Of a stretch of 64,000 nt of DNA, positions 18,800 through 29,525 are shown in pieces. Numbering within the stretch: the first letter of the stretch is position 1; each line of letters opens with the position of its first letter. The stretch is from Nocardia blacklockiae (lineage in GTDB: Bacteria > Actinomycetota > Actinomycetes > Mycobacteriales > Mycobacteriaceae): positions 62,001 through 126,000 of the forward strand of contig NZ_JADLRJ010000018.1 of assembly GCF_015477355.1 (NCBI RefSeq). Direction: 5' to 3'. The notes under the pieces are model-generated. The model ran no database searches, was not told where the DNA came from, and saw nothing but the letters and a program-made list of their open reading frames with translations. The position numbers were made by a program, and so were the translations under genes.

Positions 18800-20083
18800 C
18801 TACCGGGTCGGTTCCTCGCCCGGCCGTCCGGTGCCCGGCGCTACCCGGTCGTCGTCCCGTTCGATCGCTTCGTCCTCGTGCCGCGAGTGCTCTTCTCCGG
18901 CTGCGTGTTTCGAGCCCACGCGGAGCAGGCTCAGCAGGGGAGCGGTCAGTGCGGTGGTGAACAGCGCCATGACGACCAGCAGCGAGTACAGGTCGGCGCC
19001 GATGATTCCGGTGGACAGGCCGACGTCGAGCAGGATCAGCTCGGTCAGGCCGCGGGTGTTCAGCAGCGCCGCGAGGACCTGTGCCGTGTGCTTCTCGATG
19101 CGGGCCAGGCGCGCCGACAGATAGGTGCCGCCGAGCTTGCCCGCGACCGCGGCCGCGACCACCACCAGCAGCTCCAGCACACCGGCGCGGTCGGTGCTGG
19201 ACAGGTCGACACGCAGACCGGCGATCACGAAGAAGCACGGCATGAACAGCGCGCCGAGCGGCTGCACGGCGGCGGCCACCTGCTCCCGGCTGCCGCGCGG
19301 GAAGACGACGCCGAGCAGGAACGCGCCGAAGATCAGGTGCAGCCCGGCCCATTCCGTGGCCGCGCCCCACAGCAGCGCGCCGCACACCGCGACCAGGGTG
19401 ACGGTCCGCTCGGTGGCCGCGCCGAGCACGCGACCGAGGATCGGCCGCACGATCCACCACGTCCCCGCCGCCAGCGGCACCAGCAGCAGCAACCGCCAGG
19501 TGTGGCCGGGCCCGGTGCGGGTGGTGGCGACGACGGCGGCCAGCACCACCCACGCCAGCACGTCGCCCACCGCCGCGCAGCCCAGCGCCAGCTGGCCGAC
19601 CGGCGTGCCGAACATGTTGCGGTCGTGCAGAATTCGCGCCAGCACCGGGAACGCGGTCACCGCCAGCGAGCAGCCGATGTACAGCACGAAGCCGATCCGG
19701 CTGCCGGTCTGGTGCCGGGCCAGGACGGTCAGCGCGACGGCGGATCCCAGCACGAACGGCACGAGGTAGGCCGACAGCGCCACTACCGGGACGGCGCTGC
19801 GGTTGCGGCCGAACCGCCCCAGATCGGTCTCCATGCCGGCGACGAACATGAACAGCGCGATCCCGACATTGGCGAGCGCGGTGAGCGCGGGCCTGGTCTC
19901 CATCGGGAACAGGGTCGTCGACAGGTGCGTGCCGAGAACGGTTGGGCCGGCGAGGATTCCGGCGGCGATCTCGCCGACGACGGGCGGCTGCCCCACTCGC
20001 ACCGCCAGCTGCCCCAGGACGCGCGCGGCGACCAGGACGAGAACGAGATCCACGAGGAGCATCGTGATGACGTGGCTGGGCAT
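18800..20083 (-). CDS. CPA2-family cation/proton antiporter
   Basis: This 427-residue membrane protein has about 12 hydrophobic segments and the Na_H_Exchanger fold. Features include GQPPVVGEIAAGILAGPTVLG (first re-entrant region), ALFMFVAGMETDL, AVTAFPVLARIL and a conserved-type helix LLNTRGLTELILLDVG. A hydrophilic, acidic tail of about 45 residues follows the last helix. It is likely to exchange K+ or Na+ for protons at the cell membrane. ATG at 20083 lies 8 nt after AGGAGG; the GTG at 20092 is too close to it. A TACTGT -10-like element at 20148-20153 would give a transcript starting in the 170-nt upstream gap. Confidence 0.88.
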   Translation of the reverse strand: MPSHVITMLLVDLVLVLVAARVLGQLAVRVGQPPVVGEIAAGILAGPTVLGTHLSTTLFPMETRPALTALANVGIALFMFVAGMETDLGRFGRNRSAVPVVALSAYLVPFVLGSAVALTVLARHQTGSRIGFVLYIGCSLAVTAFPVLARILHDRNMFGTPVGQLALGCAAVGDVLAWVVLAAVVATTRTGPGHTWRLLLLVPLAAGTWWIVRPILGRVLGAATERTVTLVAVCGALLWGAATEWAGLHLIFGAFLLGVVFPRGSREQVAAAVQPLGALFMPCFFVIAGLRVDLSSTDRAGVLELLVVVAAAVAGKLGGTYLSARLARIEKHTAQVLAALLNTRGLTELILLDVGLSTGIIGADLYSLLVVMALFTTALTAPLLSLLRVGSKHAAGEEHSRHEDEAIERDDDRVAPGTGRPGEEPTR

Positions 20084-20253
20084 CCGGCCCACCTCCTACT
20101 TTCCCGACTGCGCGCGGGCCGGCGACGACACCTGGCCCGGCCGAATCACAGTACCGGGATATGTTCGCCTCCGGGCCGGCCTTCGGCCGCGACGAGACGA
20201 ACCCCCCGATCAACCGAACCGGTTGGTACGAAGAGCTTTCGGATGCTGACCCG

Positions 20254-20901
20254 TTACGGCAGGGGCTGCGCGTCGCGCTGCGCCAGCATCACCGCCATCA
20301 GCCCGCACTCCTGACTCTGTCCGGTGATCATGCCGCGAATCGTCTCCTTGACGGGGCCCGAGGGGATTGCGCGGTCGGCGGCCTGCGCCATCGTGACGCC
20401 GCCCTGGTGGTGCCGGTACATCAGTTGCAGGAACAGCACTTCCGCGTCGCGGCCGCGCGCGGCGGACAAGGCGTCGAGTTCGGCCCGCGACGCCAGCCCC
20501 GGCATCGCGGGCGGACGCTGCGCCGGTGCGCCCGAATGATGGTGCGCCGCGGCGGCATCGGTGTCTTGCGCCATCCAGGCCATCGAATCGCGCGGCATGG
20601 GCGCGGCGTTGGCGAGCCGCAGCCACCCGAGCATCGTGCCGATCTCGACCCGCTGGGTCTGATCGATCTGGCGGGCCAGCCGCTGCACCGCCGGATCGAC
20701 GCCGGGATCCAGCCGCTGCACGATCTGCACGGCCTGCTGGTGGTGTGCGGTCATGTCCTGCGCGAAACCGATCTCCGTTTCATTCAAAACCGGTGCGGCA
20801 GTGTGCGATTCGGGCAGCACGAGCGGGCGCAGTGCTGCGCCCAGGACCAGCAGCAGCACCGCGCCGCAGGCGAAGGCGAGCAGGCGCGGCCAGGGCCGCA
20901 T
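20254..20901 (-). CDS. DUF305 family secreted/membrane-anchored protein
   Basis: This 215-residue protein has an N-terminal hydrophobic segment (about 7-28) and a DUF305 four-helix domain. It contains the paired His motifs of the family: FAQDMTAHHQQAVQIVQ (about 45-61) and FLQLMYRHHQGGVTMAQ (about 155-171). DUF305 proteins resemble ferritin-like bundles and are often found with copper resistance genes; metal binding is plausible but not shown. The start ATG overlaps the upstream gene's stop by 1 nt (TGATG), so the two are translationally coupled. The DUF305 product may work with the secreted LVIVD-repeat protein. Confidence 0.87.
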   Translation of the reverse strand: MRPWPRLLAFACGAVLLLVLGAALRPLVLPESHTAAPVLNETEIGFAQDMTAHHQQAVQIVQRLDPGVDPAVQRLARQIDQTQRVEIGTMLGWLRLANAAPMPRDSMAWMAQDTDAAAAHHHSGAPAQRPPAMPGLASRAELDALSAARGRDAEVLFLQLMYRHHQGGVTMAQAADRAIPSGPVKETIRGMITGQSQECGLMAVMLAQRDAQPLP

Positions 20902-22478
20902 CACGACCCCACGATCGACTGCTGGTCCGACGGCGGCGAATACACGTCCGGGTCCAGTTGCAGCACCATGAAACCGTTGTCGTTGCAACTGGTCCAGAGT
21001 TGGTTGCCGTGGAATTCCGGCGGTGCGAAACACCAGTCGGTGGACACGTCGCCGAACGCGATCATCCCGCTGCGCGGCGAGAGCGCCTGCGCCGGATCGA
21101 ATTTGCCCTCCAGCATCGCGCGGGCGGCGGAGAAGCCCTCCATCGCGGGCACGCCGATCAGCGACGCCAGCGCGTGCGGCGAATTCCACAGCTCCATGTT
21201 CCGGCCGGTGCGCGCGGGCGGATTGAAGTAGGCGATCTCGCGCACGTGGAACGGGTCGCGCACGTCGAAGACCCGGATGCCCGAGGACTCCCAGCCGCAC
21301 GCCAGCGCGGTGGGGTCGTTCGGGCGGTCGGCCGCGCAGTAGTGCGGGTCGTAGGAGAACACCGAACCGCCCATCGCCGAGGCGGCCATGCTGTCCTGGT
21401 GCTCGGGCAGATTGATCTCGAGTTTGATCTTGTTGACCACCTCGGGCGCGGTCTCGTCGGAGATGTCGACGACCTTCACCCCGCCCGAACCGCCCTCGTC
21501 GGCGGTGAACAGGTACGGCTTGCCGTCGTAGGTGACGGGGATGCTGTGCTGGGTGGCCCAGCCGTCGGTCCAGAACACCCGGCCCAGATGGGCCACCTGC
21601 GGATTGGGATCGCGGCGTTGCACCGCGCTGACGTCGAGAACGGTGAAGCCGCCGAGCGCCGACAGATACAGCCGATTGCCGTCGGCGCTCACGCCGAACC
21701 CGTGCGCCTCGATGCCGGTGAGGCCCTGCCAGAACACGTACGGGTTGGCCGGGTCGGTGAGGTCGACGGCGCTGACGAAGCCCGGCGCGATGCCGGAGGC
21801 CCAGTAGGTGCGACCGTCGGGGGAGAAGCCGCCCTCGTGGGTCGTGATCGGCAGCGGCATCGCCAGATTCGAGCCCGGACCCGGGTTGAGCAGCCGCGGG
21901 TGCGCGCAGTCGGAGATGTCGTAGACCGATAGGTAGCCGGCGCCCTCGCCGACCGGAACACCGGTGCCCACCAGCAGTTTCCGCTGGGTGTTGACCTTCA
22001 GGCTCTCCCAGGTGCCCGCCACCATCGCCGGCTCGGTGAGCGTGGCCGTCAGCGCGGGGTGCGCGGGATCGGAGACGTCGAGCACCTGCACGCCCTGCGC
22101 GGGGCCGAGCAGGTTGCCAGGGAAGAACGAGCCCGTGTAGGAGCAGTGGTCGAAGGTGGTGGAGGTGATGCCCGCGCCGCGGCCGGTGTAGCCGCCGACG
22201 AAGGACATGTTGCAGCTGTAGCCCTGCGTGCTGCGTCCGTTGCTGCGCTCGGCGGCCGGAACGTCGCCCTGCAGACCGCTTTCCGGCCGGGAGCCGGGCC
22301 CGCAGTCGGCGCGGCCCACCGCCGTCCGGCCGATGTCGAGGAACTGCCGCACCTGGTCGGTGATGTCGGATTGCAGATCCGCCGACGCGCCGCCCAGCGG
22401 CAGCGCCGTCGCCGCGAGCAGTGCCGCCGCCAGCACCAGCATCGGCCTGGATCGCCGCATTCCCCGGACTCGCCTCAT
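20901..22478 (-). CDS. Secreted LVIVD-repeat (beta-propeller) protein
   Basis: This 525-residue protein has a signal peptide (Arg-rich start, hydrophobic core to about residue 42). It then carries repeated LVIVD-type blades: GVQVLDVSDPAHP, LSVYDISDCAHP, VSAVDLTDPANP, FTVLDVSAVQRR, VKVVDISDETAP and IRVFDVRDPFHV. Several Cys in the N-terminal third (DCGPGSR, YSCNMSF, DHCSYTG) suggest disulfides. The family is found in actinobacteria and other bacteria, with no assigned reaction. It is followed without a gap by the DUF305 gene. The start ATG at 22478 is chosen for the signal peptide, with GGCAGGG upstream. Confidence 0.83.
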   Translation of the reverse strand: MRRVRGMRRSRPMLVLAAALLAATALPLGGASADLQSDITDQVRQFLDIGRTAVGRADCGPGSRPESGLQGDVPAAERSNGRSTQGYSCNMSFVGGYTGRGAGITSTTFDHCSYTGSFFPGNLLGPAQGVQVLDVSDPAHPALTATLTEPAMVAGTWESLKVNTQRKLLVGTGVPVGEGAGYLSVYDISDCAHPRLLNPGPGSNLAMPLPITTHEGGFSPDGRTYWASGIAPGFVSAVDLTDPANPYVFWQGLTGIEAHGFGVSADGNRLYLSALGGFTVLDVSAVQRRDPNPQVAHLGRVFWTDGWATQHSIPVTYDGKPYLFTADEGGSGGVKVVDISDETAPEVVNKIKLEINLPEHQDSMAASAMGGSVFSYDPHYCAADRPNDPTALACGWESSGIRVFDVRDPFHVREIAYFNPPARTGRNMELWNSPHALASLIGVPAMEGFSAARAMLEGKFDPAQALSPRSGMIAFGDVSTDWCFAPPEFHGNQLWTSCNDNGFMVLQLDPDVYSPPSDQQSIVGS

Positions 22479-22669
22479 CGCGGCCCTGCCTTCCACGCCG
22501 TCGCCCACATCTCGTCGAAGCGGGGCCGGGGTACGCCGTACCTCCGGTCACGCCACCGCGGAAACGGTAGCGCGCTCGCTGTCTGGTACGGACGGTTTCG
22601 GAAAAAGTGCCTGCGAGAACGCCATTGCCGCACCCCGGCAGGGGGAGGCCCGCGTGGGGCCTGACGCTG

Positions 22670-23569
22670 TCACATCGGAAGGGTGTGGGCTTCCGATGCG
22701 CGAAGCAGGTTCTCCGCGGCCGACAGCAGACGTTCGCGCAGGGGCGCGGCCCGTTCGGCCAGCTGTTGCTGGCCGCGGACATATTCGGCTCGGCCGCCCG
22801 GGGTTTCGACGGGCACGGGGGTGTAGTCGTAGCCGGACAGGTCGTAAGGACTGGCCCGCATATCGAGTTCCCTTGCGGCGCAGGCCAATTCGAAACATCC
22901 GAGCAGCAGGCCGGAATCGATCAGCGGGATCAGCTTGAAACCCCACTTGTAGAGGTCCATGTTCGCGTGCAGGCAGCCCGGCTGTTCGCGGTCGGGCTGC
23001 CCGTCGCGGGTCAGGTGCTCGGCGTTGCGGGGCGCCGCGTCCGGGGTGAAGAAGCGGTAGGCGTCGAAATGGGTGCAGCGCAACGGCATCGACTCGACCA
23101 CGGCGTCGGTGCCCGCGCGCCCGAGCCGCAGCGGCACCTGCCGGTGGCGGACGTCGTCGCTGCGGTACACCATCGCCCACTCGTGCAGCCCGAAGCAGGA
23201 CAGCTGCGGGCCCCGGGAGGCGGTGGCGCGCAACAGCTTCGCGACGAACGCCACGGTGTCCAGGCGGCGGGCGAGGAAGGCCGGGTCGGCGCCCCACCGC
23301 CGCGCCGAGACCTCGTGGTAGCCACGGGAATTCGCGTACTCGTGCGCATTCTCCAGCGCCACCCCGAACCCGGGATGCCAGCGCCGCAGCTGCGCCGGCT
23401 TGTGCCCGTAGTAGGTGAACAGGAAGTCGGTCACCGGATGGGTCGAGCCGTCCGCGCGCCGGCGCAGATACGGCCCGATCAGCTCCTCCACCCGCGCGCG
23501 GTGGGCGGCGGCCCGCGCCCGCCACTCGCGCTCGGGCAGTACCCGGACCTCGCGCGCCGCCACCGTCAC
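22670..23569 (-). CDS. Conserved hypothetical protein (often named 3-methyladenine DNA glycosylase)
   Basis: This 299-residue cytoplasmic protein starts VRVLPEREWRARAAAHRARV and contains HPVTDFLFTYYGHKPAQLRRWHPGFG, CFGLHEWAMVYR and CLHANMDLYKWGFKLIPL. The family is widespread in actinobacteria, and its members are frequently labelled 3-methyladenine DNA glycosylase. I see no helix-hairpin-helix or other glycosylase motif, so I would not trust that name. The conserved Cys/His stretches hint at a metal or catalytic site. It begins 7 nt after the upstream CNNM gene's stop, has no clear ribosome site and is probably translated by coupling. Confidence 0.7.
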   Translation of the reverse strand: MTVAAREVRVLPEREWRARAAAHRARVEELIGPYLRRRADGSTHPVTDFLFTYYGHKPAQLRRWHPGFGVALENAHEYANSRGYHEVSARRWGADPAFLARRLDTVAFVAKLLRATASRGPQLSCFGLHEWAMVYRSDDVRHRQVPLRLGRAGTDAVVESMPLRCTHFDAYRFFTPDAAPRNAEHLTRDGQPDREQPGCLHANMDLYKWGFKLIPLIDSGLLLGCFELACAARELDMRASPYDLSGYDYTPVPVETPGGRAEYVRGQQQLAERAAPLRERLLSAAENLLRASEAHTLPM

Positions 23570-23576
23570 CGCGCGC

Positions 23577-24641
23577 TCATTCCGCGATCCGGTGGGTGGC
23601 GTCGCGCACCGTGCCCACGAACTCCTCGACCAGGTCCTCGAGCGCGACGATGCCGACGGTGTCGCCGCGGCTGTCGACCACCCGGCCGAGATGGCTGCTG
23701 GTGCGGCGCAGCCGGGCCAGCGCCTCGTAGAGCGTGGTGCCCATGCTGAGCGTCGGCAGCGGCCGGATGTCGGTGCGGGGGATCGGCGTCGATGGTCCGG
23801 CGGAATCGTCGGCGACCTTGTCCAGCACGTCCTTCACGTGCAGGTACCCGACCAGCGAGCCCTCCGAGGCGCGCACCGGATAGCGCGAGAAGCCGGTCTC
23901 CGCGACCGCGGACTCGATGTCGCCCAGCGTCGTCCCGTCCCCGCGCAGCGGCACGCAGCGGGTCTTGGCCAGCGGCACCATGACGTCGGCGACGATGCGG
24001 TCGGTGGTGCCCAGCGCCTGCGTGAGGCGGCGGTGCTCGCCCTCCTCCAGCAGGCCCTCGGACCGCGATTCGCCGATCATCTCCGCCAGCTCGTCCGAGG
24101 ACACGGTGGCGTCGAGTTCGTCCTTCGGCTCGATGCGCAGTGCCCGCAGCGTCAGGTTGGCGGCCACGTTGTACAGCGTGATCAGCGGGCGGGCCAGCCG
24201 CAGGAACCACAGCAGCATCGGAACCAGCAGCAGCGCAACGCGTTCGGGCCCGGCGAGCGCGATGTTCTTCGGGATCATCTCGCCCAGCAGCATGTGCAGC
24301 ACCACCACCAGACCCAGCGCCAGCGCGAACGACACCGGGTGCAGCAGCTGCTCGGGCATGCCGACCAGCTCGAAAGGCTTTTCCAGCAGATGCGCGACGG
24401 CGGGTTCGCCGACCCGGCCCAGCAGCAGCGAGCAGATGGTGACGCCCAGCTGCGCCGACGCCAGCATCATCGACAGGTGCTGACCCGCCCGGATGACCGT
24501 GTCCGCGCTGCGTTTGCCTTGCGCGGACAGGGTTTCCAGGCGGTCGCGGCGGGCGGTGATGAGCGCGAACTCGGCGCCGACGAAGAAGGCGTTGCCGCCC
24601 AGCAGCACGATCGTCAGCAGCACTCCGTACAGATCACCCAT
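23577..24641 (-). CDS. CNNM/CorC-type membrane protein with CBS domains (second of a pair)
   Basis: This 354-residue protein has a CNNM (DUF21) transmembrane domain with 3-4 helices (about 1-150). It contains VGAEFALITARRDRLE and LLGEMIPKNIAL, the hallmarks of the family. A pair of CBS domains follows (about 205-340; PLAKTRCVPLRGDGTTL, FSRYPVRASEGSLVGYLHVKDVL). It lacks the C-terminal CorC/HlyC domain that its neighbour has. The family is implicated in Mg2+/Co2+ export or Mg homeostasis. The first codons overlap the end of the upstream paralogue by 8 nt, so the two are co-translated, like Rv1841c/Rv1842c, and may form a heterodimer. Confidence 0.88.
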   Translation of the reverse strand: MGDLYGVLLTIVLLGGNAFFVGAEFALITARRDRLETLSAQGKRSADTVIRAGQHLSMMLASAQLGVTICSLLLGRVGEPAVAHLLEKPFELVGMPEQLLHPVSFALALGLVVVLHMLLGEMIPKNIALAGPERVALLLVPMLLWFLRLARPLITLYNVAANLTLRALRIEPKDELDATVSSDELAEMIGESRSEGLLEEGEHRRLTQALGTTDRIVADVMVPLAKTRCVPLRGDGTTLGDIESAVAETGFSRYPVRASEGSLVGYLHVKDVLDKVADDSAGPSTPIPRTDIRPLPTLSMGTTLYEALARLRRTSSHLGRVVDSRGDTVGIVALEDLVEEFVGTVRDATHRIAE

Positions 24642-26010
24642 GGTGCAGCTCCCACCGTGCGAGGGTATCGCCGTCGACGGGTTCGAGCAGGACCCGGTCG
24701 ATGCGGCGGCCGTCCATCCGTTCCACCCGGGCCAGCCAGCCGCCGCTGGTGTGCGGCTGGCTCTGGTGGCCGTTGGCGGCCTGCGGCAGCAGCACCTCGT
24801 CGCCGGCGTCGGGGATCCGGCCGAGTTCGGTGAGGACCAGGCCGCCGAGGGTTTCGTACTCGCCCTCGGGCGCCTCGTATCCGGTGGCGCGGGAAAGCTC
24901 GTCGATGCGCAGCAGGCCCGAGCAGTTCCAGCCGGCCGAGGTGCGGCGCACGTCGAGTTCCTCCTCGTCGTGCTCGTCGCGGACGTCGCCGAGGATCTCC
25001 TCGATGATGTCCTCGGTGGTGACCATGCCGGCGGTGCCGCCGTATTCGTCGACCACGAGCGCGACCTGCATGCCGTCGGCGCGCACCCGCTCGAGCACGG
25101 CGTCGCCGTCGAGGCTGGCCGGCACGATCGGCACCGGGTGGGCGATCGAGCGCAGCGTGATGGTGCGCCGCTCCCGGACCGGGTGCAGGAAGGCCTGTTT
25201 GATATGCACGACGCCGAGGGTGTTGTCCAGGTCGCCGTCGATGACCGGGAAGCGGGAGAAGCCGGTGCGGCCCGCGGCGGTGATGAGGTCGGCGATGGTG
25301 TCGTCCTGGTCGAGGGTCTCGATCTTCACCCGCGGGGTCATGAGTTCCTCCGCGCTGCGGTCGCCGAAGGCCAGTGACCGGTCCACCACCATCGCGGTGC
25401 GCAGATCCAGCGCGCCGCGCTGGGCCGAGGTGCGCACCAGCGAGCCGAGCTCCTGCGGCGAGCGCGCCGAGCGCAGTTCCTCCGCGGGCTCGATGCCGAA
25501 CCGGCGCAGCACCCAGTTGGCGGTGCCGTTGAGCAGGTTGATCAGCCACTTGAAGACCGCCGAGAAGGCGATCATCGGGCCCGCGGTGAGCCGGGCGGCC
25601 GCCAGCGGGTTGGCGATGGCCATGTTCTTGGGCACCAGCTCGCCGTAGGTCATCGACAGCGAGGTGGCCAGCACCAGCGCCAACGCCAGCGAAATGCCTT
25701 GGGTGGCACCGGCGCCCAGGCCCAGTGCGGTGAACAGCGGTTCCAGCAGCCGGGCCAGCACGGGTTCGGCGATGTAGCCGGTGACCAGCGTGGTGATGGT
25801 GATGCCCAGCTGCGCGCCGGAGAGCTGGAACGACAGCGTGCGATGCGCGTGGCGGACTTGGCGGGCCCGCAGGTCGCCGTCGCGGGCGTGCGCCTCGACG
25901 GTGCTGCGCTCGAGCGCGGTGAGGGAGAATTCGGCGGCGACGAACAGCGCGGTGCCGGCGGTGAGCGCGACGAAGCCCACCAGACTGAGCACAGTGAGTA
26001 CGACCGACAT
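24634..26010 (-). CDS. CNNM/CorC-type membrane protein with CBS and CorC_HlyC domains
   Basis: This 458-residue protein has a CNNM domain (about 1-190; FVAAEFSLTALERSTVEA, TYGELVPKNMAIANP), two CBS repeats (about 215-345; MTPRVKIETLDQDDTI, FSRFPVIDGDLDNTLGVVHIKQAF, DEYGGTAGMVTTEDIIEEILG) and a C-terminal CorC_HlyC domain (about 360-455). The EYGGTAGMVT block is the best-conserved signature. It probably takes part in divalent-cation transport or sensing at the membrane. ATG at 26010 is preferred; the GTG at 26019 is possible. No strong Shine-Dalgarno is visible. It is the first gene of the pair and has a structured 284-nt leader after guaB1. Confidence 0.88.
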   Translation of the reverse strand: MSVVLTVLSLVGFVALTAGTALFVAAEFSLTALERSTVEAHARDGDLRARQVRHAHRTLSFQLSGAQLGITITTLVTGYIAEPVLARLLEPLFTALGLGAGATQGISLALALVLATSLSMTYGELVPKNMAIANPLAAARLTAGPMIAFSAVFKWLINLLNGTANWVLRRFGIEPAEELRSARSPQELGSLVRTSAQRGALDLRTAMVVDRSLAFGDRSAEELMTPRVKIETLDQDDTIADLITAAGRTGFSRFPVIDGDLDNTLGVVHIKQAFLHPVRERRTITLRSIAHPVPIVPASLDGDAVLERVRADGMQVALVVDEYGGTAGMVTTEDIIEEILGDVRDEHDEEELDVRRTSAGWNCSGLLRIDELSRATGYEAPEGEYETLGGLVLTELGRIPDAGDEVLLPQAANGHQSQPHTSGGWLARVERMDGRRIDRVLLEPVDGDTLARWELHHG

Positions 26011-26019
26011 GGTCAGCAC

Positions 26020-26303
26020 CGCCCGGTCAGGGGAGGAACTGGGGAAACGGGGGCGCCGGGTTGGTCACCCGGCTCGGTAGAGGAGCCCTCCTGTATGGCG
26101 CCCTCGGACGCGGGTGACAACTGGGTCCTTTCGGCAAATGGAGCTGTGTACGTACTGTGCACCGGCTGCGGGACAGCTCGCCCGGGGGCCCGGCGCTGTC
26201 CATGCTACCGGGTCCCGCGGTCGCGCTCCGGGCCGCGGCACACCGGGAAATTCGGTCGGCCGCGGCGCCCGGCGAGGTTGTCGTGCCCGCTCGGGGCGCT
26301 GTC
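26020..26303 (-). promoter_or_regulatory. Structured leader upstream of the CNNM pair
   Basis: This 284-nt gap holds several features read on the minus strand. A stem pairs GGACAGC with GCTGTCC around a GC-rich loop (about 26171-26201); it may end guaB1 transcription. TTGTCA lies 17 nt before CATACA (about 26118-26095 region), a possible promoter. The run GCCATACAG..GGCTCC..CTACCGAG (about 26101-26070) resembles the 3' part of Mg2+-sensing M-box leaders. A further hairpin, GCCGGGT/ACCCGGC, follows just upstream of the gene. An M-box cannot be assigned because its 5' half is not recognisable. Confidence 0.35.
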
Positions 26304-27926
<1,623 letters not shown>

Positions 27927-28424
27927 CTATCGGCGGTCGGCGCGGCGGCGGAATAGGCCGCGGCGGCGGGGACGGGCCGGCCCGGTGGCCTCGGGTTCCG
28001 GGCTGGGTGCGCCGGGCGTGGGGCTCCGCTCGGCGCGCCACCGCTGCACCACCTCGTCGACATCGACCGGGGCGACCCGCACGTGCGGGCCGGTGGGCAG
28101 GCGCTGCCAGGCGACGATGCGGGCGTTGAGTTCGTCGGCCAGTTCCCGCACGTCGCGTTCGAAACGCAACTGCCGCACGCGTTCCGGGAGTTGTTCGTAA
28201 TCGCGCCGCAGCAACAGCGACGGCGGCAGGACGCCGTCGCCGGTGACGCCCTCGCGGCGCAGGCAGTCCTTCAGCCACCAGTCCTCGTCGAGCGGCTGCC
28301 CGGCGCCGGGGATCGGTTTGCCCGCTCCGGGCAGGTTCTCGAATTCGCCGCGCTCGGTCGCCTCGCGAATCTGCTTGTCCACCCACGATTCGTGGGTTAT
28401 CCCCGCCGGCTTGCGCTCGGTCAT
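27927..28424 (-). CDS. DUF1992 (DnaJC28-like) protein
   Basis: This 165-residue cytoplasmic protein has the DUF1992 domain in its first 60 residues: THESWVDKQIREATERGEFENLPGAGKPI and DEDWWLKDCLRREG. The middle is a charged helical region, and the tail is rich in Pro and Arg (about 135-165). Eukaryotic DNAJC28 carries the same domain; the bacterial role is unknown. ATG at 28424 has GAGGGGG 6 nt upstream, while the ATG at 28430 touches it. It occupies the place where gnd1 lies between guaB1 and the BlaR-like protease gene in M. tuberculosis. Confidence 0.85.
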   Translation of the reverse strand: MTERKPAGITHESWVDKQIREATERGEFENLPGAGKPIPGAGQPLDEDWWLKDCLRREGVTGDGVLPPSLLLRRDYEQLPERVRQLRFERDVRELADELNARIVAWQRLPTGPHVRVAPVDVDEVVQRWRAERSPTPGAPSPEPEATGPARPRRRGLFRRRADRR

Positions 28425-28475
28425 CGCCATCCCCCTCGACGGTCGACTGTCCACCCCATCGTAACGGCCCGGGAG

Positions 28476-29429
28476 TCAGGCGGCGTTGAGCAGACGGTTC
28501 AGCTCGACCAGCCAGGGGATGGCGACGGCGAGGGTGGGTACGACGAGGATGGCCGCGGCGGCGAGGTAGGCCGCTGCGGCGACGCGGATGTCGCCCAGGG
28601 GGCCCGCCAGGCGCTGGATGCGGATCAGGGTGGTGGGGCCGCCGGCCGCCATCGCCCCTTGCGGCGCAGTGGAATTGGAGCAGGCCACCAGTGCGCGGGC
28701 CAGCGGGGTCGGGCCGGTGACCTTGACCGCGGAATCGTCGGCGAGCAGTTCGATGAGCAGCTTCGCCGAATCCAGCGCGGACTTGCTGCGCACCACGCGC
28801 GGGAACGCCTCGTGCGCGGCGGTGAAGGCCTCCAGCACCAGGTCGTGCCGGGCGCGCAGGTGCGAGCGCTCGTGGCTGACGATCGCCTTCAGCTCGGCGT
28901 CGGACAGGCTGGCGAAGGTGCCCTGGCTGAGCACCACGCGGCGGCGCAGCCCGGGTAGGCAGTAGGCGATCGGCTCGGCGGCGGCGAGGACCCGGATGTC
29001 GGCCGCGCCGCGCTCGCTGTGCCGGTATTCGCGGCCCTGATCCAGCAGGTCGACCAGCATGCGGTGCTTCGCGCGGCGGCGGCGGGTGTGCACCCCGACC
29101 CGGATGGCCGCGTAGATCAGCCGCGCCCCGACGAGCAGGGTGAGCGCGAAGACCACGACGTAGGCCAGCCACAGCGGCAGCCCGAGCGCATCGATCTCGT
29201 CGGTGGGCGAGGTGGTGGGCCGGCCGTCGGGACCCGGCACCAGCAGTTGACTGGCGATGGCCAGGCCCGACCCGAAGGCGCTCAGCACGGCGGCGAGCGC
29301 GACGGCCTGCCACAGCACGAGCGCGGCCCGGGGCGTGCGATAGGGCCAGGTGGCTCGGCTGAGCAGGCTCGGGATCGGTCCCGCGAGAAGCAAGGCGAGA
29401 CCGGCGAAGACCGGCGCGGTTGCGTTCAT
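28476..29429 (-). CDS. M56-family membrane metalloprotease (Rv1845c-like)
   Basis: This 317-residue integral membrane protein has hydrophobic segments at about 8-24, 36-62, 84-110 and 280-305. It carries the zinc-protease motif H186-E-R-S-H190 in the cytoplasmic loop after AEPIAYCLPGLRRRVVLSQG. It is the short BlaR1/MecR1-like M56 type, with no extracellular penicillin-sensor domain. Together with the adjacent BlaI-family repressor it resembles the Rv1845c-Rv1846c pair; the protease would be expected to inactivate BlaI. What signal it receives without a sensor domain is unclear. It lies 96 nt downstream of blaI. Confidence 0.88.
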   Translation of the reverse strand: MNATAPVFAGLALLLAGPIPSLLSRATWPYRTPRAALVLWQAVALAAVLSAFGSGLAIASQLLVPGPDGRPTTSPTDEIDALGLPLWLAYVVVFALTLLVGARLIYAAIRVGVHTRRRRAKHRMLVDLLDQGREYRHSERGAADIRVLAAAEPIAYCLPGLRRRVVLSQGTFASLSDAELKAIVSHERSHLRARHDLVLEAFTAAHEAFPRVVRSKSALDSAKLLIELLADDSAVKVTGPTPLARALVACSNSTAPQGAMAAGGPTTLIRIQRLAGPLGDIRVAAAAYLAAAAILVVPTLAVAIPWLVELNRLLNAA

Positions 29430-29525
29430 GCTCAGCTCACTGCGTTGTGGGGCCAGGGCCCGAGATCGCGACGCTTCCGCTGGGAGCTGCGGCTGCCGTC
29501 CGACGGGCGGGAGCGCCGCAGCGAA

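Noticed and set aside
22670-23569. Confident naming as 3-methyladenine DNA glycosylase
   Set aside because: The label is common for this family, but no helix-hairpin-helix or known glycosylase motif is visible, so it is treated as function unknown.
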